A stretch of DNA of 64,000 nt, from assembly GCA_003599575.1 (NCBI GenBank), contig QZKV01000083.1, positions 1-64,000 on the forward strand, written 5' to 3'. Below, piece after piece: positions 51,826 through 58,604 of the stretch. How positions within the stretch are numbered: position 1 is the stretch's first letter; every line of letters begins with the position of its first letter. A program made the position numbers and the translations under genes. This DNA is from Desulfobacteraceae bacterium. GTDB taxonomy: Bacteria; Desulfobacterota; Desulfobacteria; Desulfobacterales; Desulfosarcinaceae. A model generated the notes under the pieces. It searched no databases, had not been told where the DNA came from, and worked only from the letters and a program-made list of their open reading frames with translations.

Positions 51826-52110
51826 TCATAAATATACTTTTCGGGGTCGGGGTCGGTATCGGGGTCGCACCGCTCTTCTGGGCATAAGGAAAAATGATCC
51901 GCCGGCAAATTTGAGAGCATCCACATAGGTTCCCATGGTTTCAAACAGATCTTCGAGGTAGCGCCTGCCCATGGGGGTATAGTACGGCCCCCTGATTTCC
52001 GTGATTCCGCGGCCGCGCGGCTTTCGTTCACGCTCATTCAGCTTGATAAAAGGAAATGCCCTTTCGTCTTTTTCCGGGTTCGGATTTGGCCATATGAAAA
52101 ACCTCCCCAT
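51826..52110 (-). pseudogene. Truncated phosphosulfolactate synthase-like (ComA-like) gene
   Basis: A 94-codon frame. Residues 30-78 read KPRGRGITEIRGPYYTPMGR and YLEDLFETMGTYVDALKFAG, matching the start of ComA-type phosphosulfolactate synthases (K-P-R-x-x-G-I-T ... L-E-D-L-x-E-x-x-G-x-Y-x-D-x-x-K). The barrel should continue for about 180 more residues. Instead the frame runs into a low-complexity GGGGTCGGGGTCGG repeat (51842-51867) and stops. It is most likely a 3'-truncated remnant. ComB at 1.4 kb is the partner enzyme of this pathway. Confidence 0.6.
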
Positions 52111-52135
52111 AAAACCGCCTGCTGAAAAGTCATTC

Positions 52136-52151
52136 AGGCATTCTTATTGCA
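52136..52151 (+). promoter_or_regulatory. Probable sigma-54 promoter
   Basis: AGGCATTCTTATTGCA fits the -24/-12 consensus TGGCAC-N5-TTGCA, with exact GG-N10-GC spacing, GGCA and a perfect TTGCA. It lies 54 bases before the start codon at 52205, which would give a 5' leader of about 40 bases. Confidence 0.55.
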
Positions 52152-52204
52152 GGATTTAAAAAATACAGACTTAGGTCCATGAACCAGCAGGAAGGGAGAC
52201 AACA

Positions 52205-52597
52205 ATGAAGACCATTATCCTAACAGCAGCATGGGTGATGACTTTTTTAATCGGTGCCGCGGGCGTCAGTGCTGAAACACGTTATCCATATTATGGAGTG
52301 GCTGACGGCGCCTTCGTAAACGAGCCGGCGGAAGGGGTTGAGAGAGTAGAAATGGCCGACGGCAACTACATAACCTTTCCCCTGTCGAACGAAAAAACAG
52401 CGCTTCTGCCGAATCGGGAAAGGTTGGAAAGAGCCGGAAGTAAGGAGATACAAGGGGGCGGCACCCTCCGGGCGGAAGATGCCGAAACCGAGGTGATCGA
52501 GATGGCCGACGGCAATATGATCGCTTTTACGAAGGAAAAAGAAGTTGTTCAGGTCGGCCTGAACCCGCTGGATTGCATGAACCTGAATAAGTGTTGA
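52205..52597 (+). CDS. Small exported protein with an internal duplicated motif
   Basis: A 130-residue protein with a signal peptide (VMTFLIGAAGVSA). The mature part holds two copies of a short motif, VEMADGNYITF (about residue 48) and IEMADGNMIAF (about 99), each followed by charged residues, and a terminal CMNLNKC with two Cys. I do not recognise a family. GGGAG lies 6 bases before the ATG, and a sigma-54-type promoter lies 54 bases upstream. It converges with the CusF-like gene. Confidence 0.72.
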   Translation: MKTIILTAAWVMTFLIGAAGVSAETRYPYYGVADGAFVNEPAEGVERVEMADGNYITFPLSNEKTALLPNRERLERAGSKEIQGGGTLRAEDAETEVIEMADGNMIAFTKEKEVVQVGLNPLDCMNLNKC

Positions 52598-52607
52598 TCG
52601 CGATAGC

Positions 52608-52955
52608 TCAGCGCACGGGCTCAATACGGGTTATGTAATACTCCTCTTTGCCTTTCACCAGCAGATTGAACTCGACCTGGTCGCCTTCTTTCAAGCCTTT
52701 GAGCATTGCGGGGTCCTGCACGTTCAAGGTCATGACCATACTGGGCCAGCGCAGCGATTCGATCGCTTCGTGCTCCACGGTCACCGTGCCCTTGGCCGGG
52801 TCGACCGCTTCGACGATGCCGCGGCCCTGATGGGTCTGGCCGGTCGCCGCTGCCGCAGAATGACCCCCGTGTCCCTGGTCTGCCGCGCGCAACGCGGGCG
52901 GCAGCAAGAGTGTGAACAAAAAGACAGCGCATACTGCCATTATATTCGCTTTCAT
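52608..52955 (-). CDS. cusF: CusF-like periplasmic copper-binding protein
   Basis: A 115-residue protein with a signal peptide (cleavage near LRAAD). The mature part has GIVEAVDPAKGTVTVEHEAI followed by ESLRWPSMVMTLNVQDPAML, the CusF pattern in which His, Trp and two Met bind Cu(I)/Ag(I). In CusCFBA systems CusF delivers metal to the efflux pump. Here it follows a multicopper oxidase by 32 bases, with a TolC-type gene upstream, but no CusA or CusB is visible. AAAGGAG precedes the ATG. Confidence 0.9.
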   Translation of the reverse strand: MKANIMAVCAVFLFTLLLPPALRAADQGHGGHSAAAATGQTHQGRGIVEAVDPAKGTVTVEHEAIESLRWPSMVMTLNVQDPAMLKGLKEGDQVEFNLLVKGKEEYYITRIEPVR

Positions 52956-52987
52956 AATGATGCTCCTTTCGAGACATTCCGTGTTTA

Positions 52988-54313
52988 CTAGGCCGGCTTG
53001 AACTCCTGCACCACCGGCGCAGGCGGTTGGCCCTGCAGCTTCCAGGCCACCGTGCCCCCGGGATGTTCGTACCAGCCGGGATTGGTGTAATCCCCAGGCT
53101 TTTGATTATCTCGCACCTTCACCATGGTGAACATGCCGCCCATTTCGATCGTGCCGAAGGGGCCTTCTCCGGTCATCATGGGCAGCGTATTCTCCGGCAG
53201 CGGCATATGGCCCACCGCGGTGTGGGCGGCGTGCTCGGCCATGCCGGTTTCTCCCATGGCCATGTAGCCGGGTACCAGTTTGCGGATGCGCCGCGCGATG
53301 TCGTCGTGCTTCACGCCGATCATGTTCGCTATCTCGTGGCCCATGGCGTTCATGGTGTGGTGCGACTTGTGGCAGTGCAGGGCCCAGTCGCCCGGTGCGT
53401 CGGCGATGAATTCGCCCACGCGGATATTGCCCACCGGCACCAACAGGGAGGTCTCCTTGTAGCGGGCCGATGACGGTATCCAGCCCGCGTCTGTGCCGGT
53501 CACTTCAAAGGCCGTACCGTGAATATGGATGGGGTGCTCATGCATGGAGAGATTGGCAATGCGGATGCGCACCCTGTCGCCTGTGCGCGCAACCAGGGGA
53601 TCGATGCCGGGAAACACGCGGCTGTTAAAGGTCCACATGTTGAAGTCGGTCATCACGGAGGGGTCCGGCGTGGCCGTCCCGGCATGCACGGCGAAGTTGT
53701 GCAGCATGAAGCAGTAATCGCGATGGATCTTGACCGGCTCGGGTGTGCGCGGATGAACGATCAACATGCCGTACATGCCCAGCGCCATCTGCACCATCTC
53801 GTCGGCATGGGGGTGATACATGAAGGTGCCGTTCTGCCGCAGGGTGTACTCGTAGACGTAGGTCTCTCCCGGCTTGATATGCGGTTGGGTGAGGCCGCCG
53901 ACGCCGTCCATGCCGTTGGGCAGAAAAATGCCGTGCCAATGGATGGTCGTGTGTTCGGGCAAACGGTTGGTGACCAGGATGCGGATGCGGTCGCCTTCCA
54001 CGGCTTCGATGGTCGGACCGGGGGTGGATCCGTTGTATCCCCAGCAGTTCACCACCATGCCGGGGGCGAACTCGCGCTTGACCGGTTCGGCCACTAGATG
54101 GAATACTTTGACGTCTTTTTCCATTTTCCACGGCAGGCTCCAACCGTTCAGCGTCACCACCGGCGTGTATCCGGCGCCCTTGGGCGCCGGCAGCGGCGGG
54201 CGCGTGAGCGCCGAGCCCTGTTCGGCGGCATCGGCATGACGAAACGCCGCGCCGACAGCGCCCCCGGCCAGCGCGAGCGCGCCGGTTTTCAGCATTTGTC
54301 TTCTGGTCATCAT
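52988..54313 (-). CDS. Two-domain multicopper oxidase with Met/His-rich tail
   Basis: About 441 residues with a Tat-like signal (MMTRRQMLKTGALALAGG). Copper motifs are compressed: HWHG (about 125), YHPHADEM (about 167), HEHPIHIHG (about 258) and HCHKSHHTMNAMG (about 313). Only about 130 residues separate the first and third motifs. This indicates a two-cupredoxin-domain oxidase, not the usual three. A further 110 residues rich in Met and His follow (GETGMAEHAAHTAVGHM; EMGGMFTMVKV). It probably oxidises Cu(I) in the periplasm. GGAGG lies 8 bases before the ATG at 54313. Confidence 0.88.
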   Translation of the reverse strand: MMTRRQMLKTGALALAGGAVGAAFRHADAAEQGSALTRPPLPAPKGAGYTPVVTLNGWSLPWKMEKDVKVFHLVAEPVKREFAPGMVVNCWGYNGSTPGPTIEAVEGDRIRILVTNRLPEHTTIHWHGIFLPNGMDGVGGLTQPHIKPGETYVYEYTLRQNGTFMYHPHADEMVQMALGMYGMLIVHPRTPEPVKIHRDYCFMLHNFAVHAGTATPDPSVMTDFNMWTFNSRVFPGIDPLVARTGDRVRIRIANLSMHEHPIHIHGTAFEVTGTDAGWIPSSARYKETSLLVPVGNIRVGEFIADAPGDWALHCHKSHHTMNAMGHEIANMIGVKHDDIARRIRKLVPGYMAMGETGMAEHAAHTAVGHMPLPENTLPMMTGEGPFGTIEMGGMFTMVKVRDNQKPGDYTNPGWYEHPGGTVAWKLQGQPPAPVVQEFKPA

Positions 54314-54335
54314 GGTTCTCACCTCCGGAAAGAAG

Positions 54336-54476
54336 TTTTATGTTTTAAGTTTTAAGATAAGGAAAATGGTCGATACATGCCCCAGATCAGGGCGGACACA
54401 GGTCTGCCCCTACGCCGTTAAATCAGACAGAATACCGCCACCTAAAACCTAAAATTTAAAACCTAAAACACGCGCG
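54336..54476. repeat. A/T-rich repeats between oxidase and TolC genes
   Basis: GTTTTAAGTTTTAAG (54341-54355) faces several CCTAAAA direct repeats (54441-54470, CCTAAAACCTAAAATTTAAA), giving a loose inverted repeat of about 130 bases. GGGCGGACACAGGTCTGCCC lies in the loop and is itself dyad-symmetric. It could terminate or attenuate readthrough between the two genes. Confidence 0.4.
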
Positions 54477-54481
54477 CGCAT

Positions 54482-55879
54482 TTACTGCGAATCACCTGGC
54501 CCGGCTCCCGACGACCGCACGCCCGGCGCGTCCGGCGCCAGCGTCGCCCCCAGCGCGCGCTCCAGATCCGTCCAGGCTATCCAGAAATCGCGCCAGGTTT
54601 CTATGTAGTCGCGGGCCGCCTCGATCTGCGCTTGCTTGGCGCTCAAAAGTTCGTACACCCCCACGAGCATTCCATTATAGAACTTTAGGGTCTCCGCGGT
54701 CACCTGATCGGCCAGTGGCAGGATCGCTTCGCGATAATGCTTCACTGCACCGTGGGCTGCGGCAAGGCGGGCATCGGCTTCCCGCACCTGCGCGCGGACA
54801 TCGATGGCGAGCTGGGCATACCGGTTCTCAGCCTCCGTCAGCTCGGCTTCGAGTTTGGCAATGCGGCCCTGGTTGCGATCGAAAAGCGGTAAGCCGAGTT
54901 CCAGTCCCGGGCCGCGGCTGTAAGTACCGTCGAAATCGCGCTGCACGGTGAAACTCAACCCAAACACCGAGAGCCAGCGGCTCTGCCGGGTATAGCCGAG
55001 GGCCATGTTCACGGCCTCCACTTCGGCGCGGCGGGATGCCAGGTCCAGACGTTGGGTAACCGCCCGGCGCTCCAGATCGGCCAAGTCCGGCAGTGTTGCG
55101 GGCATATCGGGCAGCCGGGCGGGGAGTTTCCAGGCGGTCTCCGGTCCCCACAATCCCAGCAGCCGGTTGAGCTTTTCGCGGTCGGCGGCGAAGCGCGCTT
55201 CCGCGCGGGCCGCCTCCAGGGCCGCCTGGGCGAAAAAGGACTGCTGCAAGGCCTGCTCGCGCAGGCTCAGGGTGCCGGCCGCATACTGTCTGCCCGCCAG
55301 CTCGGCGGCCGCGCCGGTCGCATCGAGCACCTGGCTGTACAGCTCCAGCGCCTGCCTGTCGGCGAGCAGGGCGTAATAGCCGCGTTTGATCCCGGCGATC
55401 AGGTCAAGGATGGTTTGGGCCACCTCCAGCCGGGCGCTTTCGAGTTGGCCGGCAGCGATTTTTTTGCGCGCCGAGAGCGTGAAAACGTTGAGGAAGTTCT
55501 GGAAGAGCGTGTACTCGATTTCCGTGCCCGCGCCGCCGTCCAGCAGCGCGAAATCGAATACAGGGTTTTCCAGCAGGCCGGCCTGCACCAGGTCGGCGCG
55601 GGCGACATTGGCGCGGGCCAGCACGGCGCGCAGCTCGCGGTTGTTGACCAGCGCGATGGCAAGGGCCTTGTCAATGGTGAGTTCCCCGGCGAGCATACGG
55701 TGCACCTTTTCGCGAACGATCCGGTTCTCGGGGGCGCCCGCATCCCACTCGACCGGACGGGAGATGCGCTGCGAAACCGTTTGAGCCAGTTGGTCCTGCA
55801 TGACTTCCCTGGAAACCGGGGCACAGGCCGCCAGCACGGCCAGCATGGCCAGGACGGCGAGAGGATGCAACCGGTTCAT
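54482..55879 (-). CDS. TolC/CusC-type outer-membrane efflux lipoprotein
   Basis: A 465-residue protein with a lipobox (AVLAACAP, Cys 19) and two OEP domains. LTIDKALAIALVNNRELRAV opens the first; coiled-coil stretches and the second hairpin (RLDLASRRAEVEAVNMALG ... GPGLELGLPLFDRNQG) follow. It forms the trimeric outer-membrane channel of efflux or export systems. The inner-membrane pump and adaptor are not in this window. Its ATG overlaps the stop of the upstream small lipoprotein gene (ATGA). Confidence 0.9.
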   Translation of the reverse strand: MNRLHPLAVLAMLAVLAACAPVSREVMQDQLAQTVSQRISRPVEWDAGAPENRIVREKVHRMLAGELTIDKALAIALVNNRELRAVLARANVARADLVQAGLLENPVFDFALLDGGAGTEIEYTLFQNFLNVFTLSARKKIAAGQLESARLEVAQTILDLIAGIKRGYYALLADRQALELYSQVLDATGAAAELAGRQYAAGTLSLREQALQQSFFAQAALEAARAEARFAADREKLNRLLGLWGPETAWKLPARLPDMPATLPDLADLERRAVTQRLDLASRRAEVEAVNMALGYTRQSRWLSVFGLSFTVQRDFDGTYSRGPGLELGLPLFDRNQGRIAKLEAELTEAENRYAQLAIDVRAQVREADARLAAAHGAVKHYREAILPLADQVTAETLKFYNGMLVGVYELLSAKQAQIEAARDYIETWRDFWIAWTDLERALGATLAPDAPGVRSSGAGPGDSQ

Positions 55880-56142
55880 GGCTTCATTTCCTCCTGGCTG
55901 CCGTGATGCTGGTGGTGATCCATGCCGGGCCGGGATTCCGGTCCGTCCGCGGGCGGGGCTGCCGGAGTGGAGGCTTTTACTGCACCGCGATACCGTTCAA
56001 AGGCGGTGATGGGTGTCCGCGTACCTTCCTGCGCCGCCGGATCGGCCGGGTGGCCGGACGGCTGCACCCAGGCAGGTCCGGCGCAGCCGGCTATCAGCAG
56101 CGCGCCCACTGCAGCCAGGGCCGTAATTTTTGTCCTGAACAT
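55876..56142 (-). CDS. Small lipoprotein heading the copper efflux block
   Basis: An 88-residue predicted lipoprotein with lipobox LLIAGC (Cys 19), then a Pro/Ala-rich linker and a His-rich tail (MDHHQHHGSQEEMKP). It is translationally coupled to the TolC-type gene by a 4-base overlap. A GA-rich stretch (GGGAGAGAGAGAG) is its ribosome binding region. The His cluster may bind copper. Confidence 0.75.
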   Translation of the reverse strand: MFRTKITALAAVGALLIAGCAGPAWVQPSGHPADPAAQEGTRTPITAFERYRGAVKASTPAAPPADGPESRPGMDHHQHHGSQEEMKP

Positions 56143-56576
56143 ATGCTCTCTCTCTCTCCCGGAATCAGCAATTCTCGGTGCAAGGATACCGGCAACCACC
56201 CCCTGCCCCATCCCGGCAAGGGCTGGCTTTGGGACTCACTTTGAGTGTGGGGGGTATGGCAGTTGATCCCCTTCGTATTTTTTATAACACGTAATCGTCA
56301 TCGTTTTCGTTACCCATTAAACGATCCGCGAAGTCGGATACGAATGCGATAACGATGACGACAGCGGTACGTTCAAGCCGTAAAAGCGCTTCAGTTGAAC
56401 ACATAAACGCTCCAGCACAGGAACGAAAGCGCTCAGCCGTTGTATTGAACGACCATAACCGGCAGTATCAAGTGTGTCCTGAAGTCAGCGTCAAGGGGGC
56501 GGTGTAACAAGGAAGAAGGTCTAGTTCCTGGCAGGTAGACCGGGCTGTGTGTTTTTTGATCACGAAAGAAATTGAC
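56143..56576. repeat. Intergenic region with an 11-bp inverted repeat
   Basis: No gene is supported. TCGTCATCGTT (56295-56305) and AACGATGACGA (56351-56361) form a perfect 11-bp inverted repeat around a 45-base loop. It resembles in layout the element at 58243-58300, and the two bracket the unknown envelope operon. Confidence 0.5.
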
Positions 56577-56931
56577 CTACATCTTCAATTCCGCAACGTC
56601 TTTGGCTTCGACATCCCCCCTGAGAACAGCGGCATAGGCAAAATGCTCGTCAACCACTTGCGTGATCTTCACCGCGCCCACAGGTTCCCGGCGATAACCG
56701 GGTCTTCGTTTCACCCAAGATCTGAGATTTGACATATCTGTAGACTGGGAATTCCTGCCCTGCCCTGGCTCCGTCCGTGCTGCCGATGCACAGATAGGCT
56801 TCACGGCCGTCTACTTCCAGGATCTGGCCTTTCATGATGTATGCATGGCGAGCGGTCCCCATTGCGGCGCATCCTGCCGCGACGATGAAAAAAATTGCAA
56901 CGAATACATGGACTATCGCTCTCTTTCCCAT
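56577..56931 (-). pseudogene. Small lipoprotein gene disrupted by a frameshift
   Basis: The first part encodes a lipoprotein signal (VFVAIFFIVAAGC), then GQILEVDGREAYLCIGSTDG and ARAGQEFPVYRYVKSQ. Near 56700 the frame shifts, and the remainder continues one frame over as PGYRREPVGAVKITQVVDEH and FAYAAVLRGDVEAKDVAELK. Together they form one continuous domain of about 117 residues of a type that binds or coats envelope structures. The shift lies at ACCCGG. It could be a true mutation, a sequencing error or, less likely, programmed slippage. Confidence 0.65.
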
Positions 56932-57084
56932 GACTTCCACCTTTGTGTACCCAATACACCACTGTTCAATTGGACTAGCATATTGCGTTCCAGTCTCGCA
57001 GGAGATGGCAAATCGTGTGGACAATCTTCAGGAGAGGCCCGTATCCGCTGAATACAATGGGTCCGGCAAGTCCGGACAGCGTAA

Positions 57085-57129
57085 ATTTTGCGCACATGTG
57101 CGTAATTTATGCGCACATGTGCGCAAAAT
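57085..57129. promoter_or_regulatory. Double palindrome, candidate operator
   Basis: Two copies of GCGCACATGTGCG (57090-57102 and 57111-57124) are separated by an 8-9 base A/T spacer and flanked by ATTTT/AAAAT. The whole 45 bases is almost symmetric about its centre. It lies between the membrane-protein gene and the small lipoprotein gene, about 150 bases upstream of the latter. A second small palindrome, GTCCGG-CAAGT-CCGGAC, is at 57061-57077. Confidence 0.6.
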
Positions 57130-57173
57130 GAAAGGTTTTAGGTTGTAGGGTGGAAAAACCCTAAAGCCTCTTC

Positions 57174-57767
57174 TTAAGAAGAAAACCACATCTCCTGAAA
57201 CGCACGCAGGGCAATGAACACAAAAATTGCGCCGAACATCACCCCGCCGGGTATATGCAGCCAGAAAAACATGGGCGATAGATAACCCTTGAGCCACATC
57301 GCGGCGATGTCGATCAGCACGCCCGCAAACGGCAAGACGATCAGCCAGGTCTTCAAATTTGGGGAGAGGTTCAGCAGCAGGGTGATGGGCCCCATAAGAA
57401 TGAAGATCATGTTCATGCCGAACAGGTGAATGTGGGTCCACTTTAACATCCATACAAACTGGTCCGATTTGTAAAACGGCTCCGCCGGAGTTGTCTTTGC
57501 AATGACAGTCCCTTCTCCCAACAGATCGCCATGGCCCCTATCGGCGCTATCGGGTGCGGCCGTGTGCGTGTGGTGTTGATTTTCGGCACTGTCACGCGGC
57601 TCATAAAAAGTGGGGATAATGTCGTGCACAATGATCTGCCCCAATGCACCCAACATGGCGATGCCGAAAGCGATGAGGGTGGCGGTGATAAGCGCCTTGA
57701 CCGGCAATGGCATCTGCGCCAGCCCGGGCAGGCGGAATTCTTCCTGCCTCGCACTCCAAGCCTTCAT
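57174..57767 (-). CDS. Four-helix membrane protein with conserved histidines, unknown family
   Basis: A 197-residue protein with four predicted membrane helices (VKALITATLIAFGIAMLGAL; WTHIHLFGMNMIFILMGPI; LIVLPFAGVLIDIAAMWL; GGVMFGAIFVFIALRAF). A periplasmic His-rich loop (ENQHHTHTAAPDSADRGHGD, about 65-84) precedes HIH within helix 2. The His pattern suggests haem or copper binding. I do not recognise the family. GGGAGG precedes the ATG, and the gene follows the DUF6488-like gene by 17 bases. Confidence 0.78.
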   Translation of the reverse strand: MKAWSARQEEFRLPGLAQMPLPVKALITATLIAFGIAMLGALGQIIVHDIIPTFYEPRDSAENQHHTHTAAPDSADRGHGDLLGEGTVIAKTTPAEPFYKSDQFVWMLKWTHIHLFGMNMIFILMGPITLLLNLSPNLKTWLIVLPFAGVLIDIAAMWLKGYLSPMFFWLHIPGGVMFGAIFVFIALRAFQEMWFSS

Positions 57768-57784
57768 GATTCCTCCCCTTCGAT

Positions 57785-58153
57785 TTACTCGCCGGTAAAA
57801 TTGGAGCCGGCATATCGGCCATCGGCATCAAAAAAGATATAGACCGTGGTGTTATTGCCCCGGCTGCGCTCGAATGAGACCACCGTCTGCATCTTTCCGC
57901 TGGCCCGGCGGCTGCTTACACGAACCTGCGTCAAATCGGTTTCCCAGCCCTCCTCCAGTTTTCCCTGGGAAACAAGTTGATCGTACAGTTGAACCGCTTT
58001 TTGGAGCGCCTGCAGATGGGTGAAGTCGCTGTCGCCGTGGCTTTTGCCGCCATGGCCGGAAGCTGCGGCCACACTCCAGAGTACCATCGCCATCGCGATG
58101 ATGCCTACCCGCAGGAAATCGTATGTATTACGGCTATGATTTGGCGGCATCAC
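57785..58153 (-). CDS. Small exported DUF6488-like protein
   Basis: A 122-residue protein with a signal peptide (AMAMVLWSVAAASG), then HGGKSHGDSDF, a central helix (ALQKAVQLYDQLVSQGKLEE) and a C-terminal beta region (TTVYIFFDADGRYAGSNFTG). The end motif and the GK-x-x-x-x-W pattern fit DUF6488, of unknown function. AAGGAG lies 7 bases before a GTG at 58153; an ATG follows one codon later. It is the first gene of the operon under the sigma-54 promoter at 58346-58361. Confidence 0.75.
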   Translation of the reverse strand: MMPPNHSRNTYDFLRVGIIAMAMVLWSVAAASGHGGKSHGDSDFTHLQALQKAVQLYDQLVSQGKLEEGWETDLTQVRVSSRRASGKMQTVVSFERSRGNNTTVYIFFDADGRYAGSNFTGE

Positions 58154-58242
58154 TCGACATCTCCTTCTTTTTGCTTCAAGGTTTGTGCAGATGGATCAGA
58201 AGTGTTTAACATGGTTGCACTACCTGTCTGTTAGGTGATTCT

Positions 58243-58300
58243 ATCGTACTCGTACGCGTAGCCGATTCTGAATTTTTTTGTTTTCGAGTGCGAGTACGAT
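58243..58300. repeat. Inverted repeat in the leader of the sigma-54 operon
   Basis: ATCGTACTCG (58243-58252) and CGAGTACGAT (58291-58300) form a perfect 10-bp stem around a T-rich 38-base loop. It lies between the predicted transcription start and the first gene, so it would be part of the 5' leader RNA. Confidence 0.55.
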
Positions 58301-58345
58301 TCGCCCCCCTCAACATCAATACCGATATGTATCGTGCAAATGTTG

Positions 58346-58361
58346 AGCAAAGGCTGTGCCA
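58346..58361 (-). promoter_or_regulatory. Sigma-54 promoter of the envelope operon
   Basis: On the minus strand, TGGCACAGCCTTTGCT matches the sigma-54 consensus TGGCAC-N5-TTGCW at every conserved base, with exact GG-N10-GC spacing. It directs transcription toward the DUF6488-like gene, with a predicted start near 58334 and a leader of about 180 bases. Confidence 0.82.
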
Positions 58362-58469
58362 GCGGCAATCTCCGGTGAATGGTTCTTATTCGGCTCAAGA
58401 GGGTGGAAATGCCTGCAGGGTCTAATTAGGGCGCACTACCGTTGAAATACGATTTCGGAGTTGCCAAAC

Positions 58470-58496
58470 CACACAAGTGTGCGCAATTTTTACACA
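58470..58496. promoter_or_regulatory. Candidate enhancer (activator-binding) dyads
   Basis: CACACAAGTGTG is a perfect dyad (58470-58481), immediately followed by GTGTG-N10-CACAC (58477-58496). They lie about 110-150 bases upstream of the sigma-54 promoter, the usual distance for enhancer-binding-protein sites. The adjacent ZraR-like activator is the obvious candidate to bind here. Confidence 0.45.
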
Positions 58497-58514
58497 CCCT
58501 GTCGTAGCATTGTT

Positions 58515-58541
58515 AAGTCCCCCCTTTTTAAAAGTGGGGAC
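58515..58541. repeat. Dispersed G/C palindrome
   Basis: AAGTCCCCCCTTTTTAAAAGTGGGGACCT is an imperfect palindrome of the same kind as those at 1160-1189 and 23348-23365. It lies 65 bases upstream of the sensor-kinase gene. Confidence 0.5.
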
Positions 58542-58604
58542 CTGTTGATGCATACGTCAGTGGATTAAGGGAACTTCGGACCACTAAGACAGGATATTTG
58601 GATC

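Noticed and set aside
51842-51867. GGGGTCGGGGTCGG tract as a G-quadruplex regulator
   Set aside because: It lies at the broken end of the ComA-like fragment and is more simply explained as low-complexity sequence at a deletion junction.
56180-56198. Possible sigma-54 promoter upstream of the small lipoprotein (TGCCGG-N5-TTGCA, minus strand)
   Set aside because: The invariant GG of the -24 element is absent.
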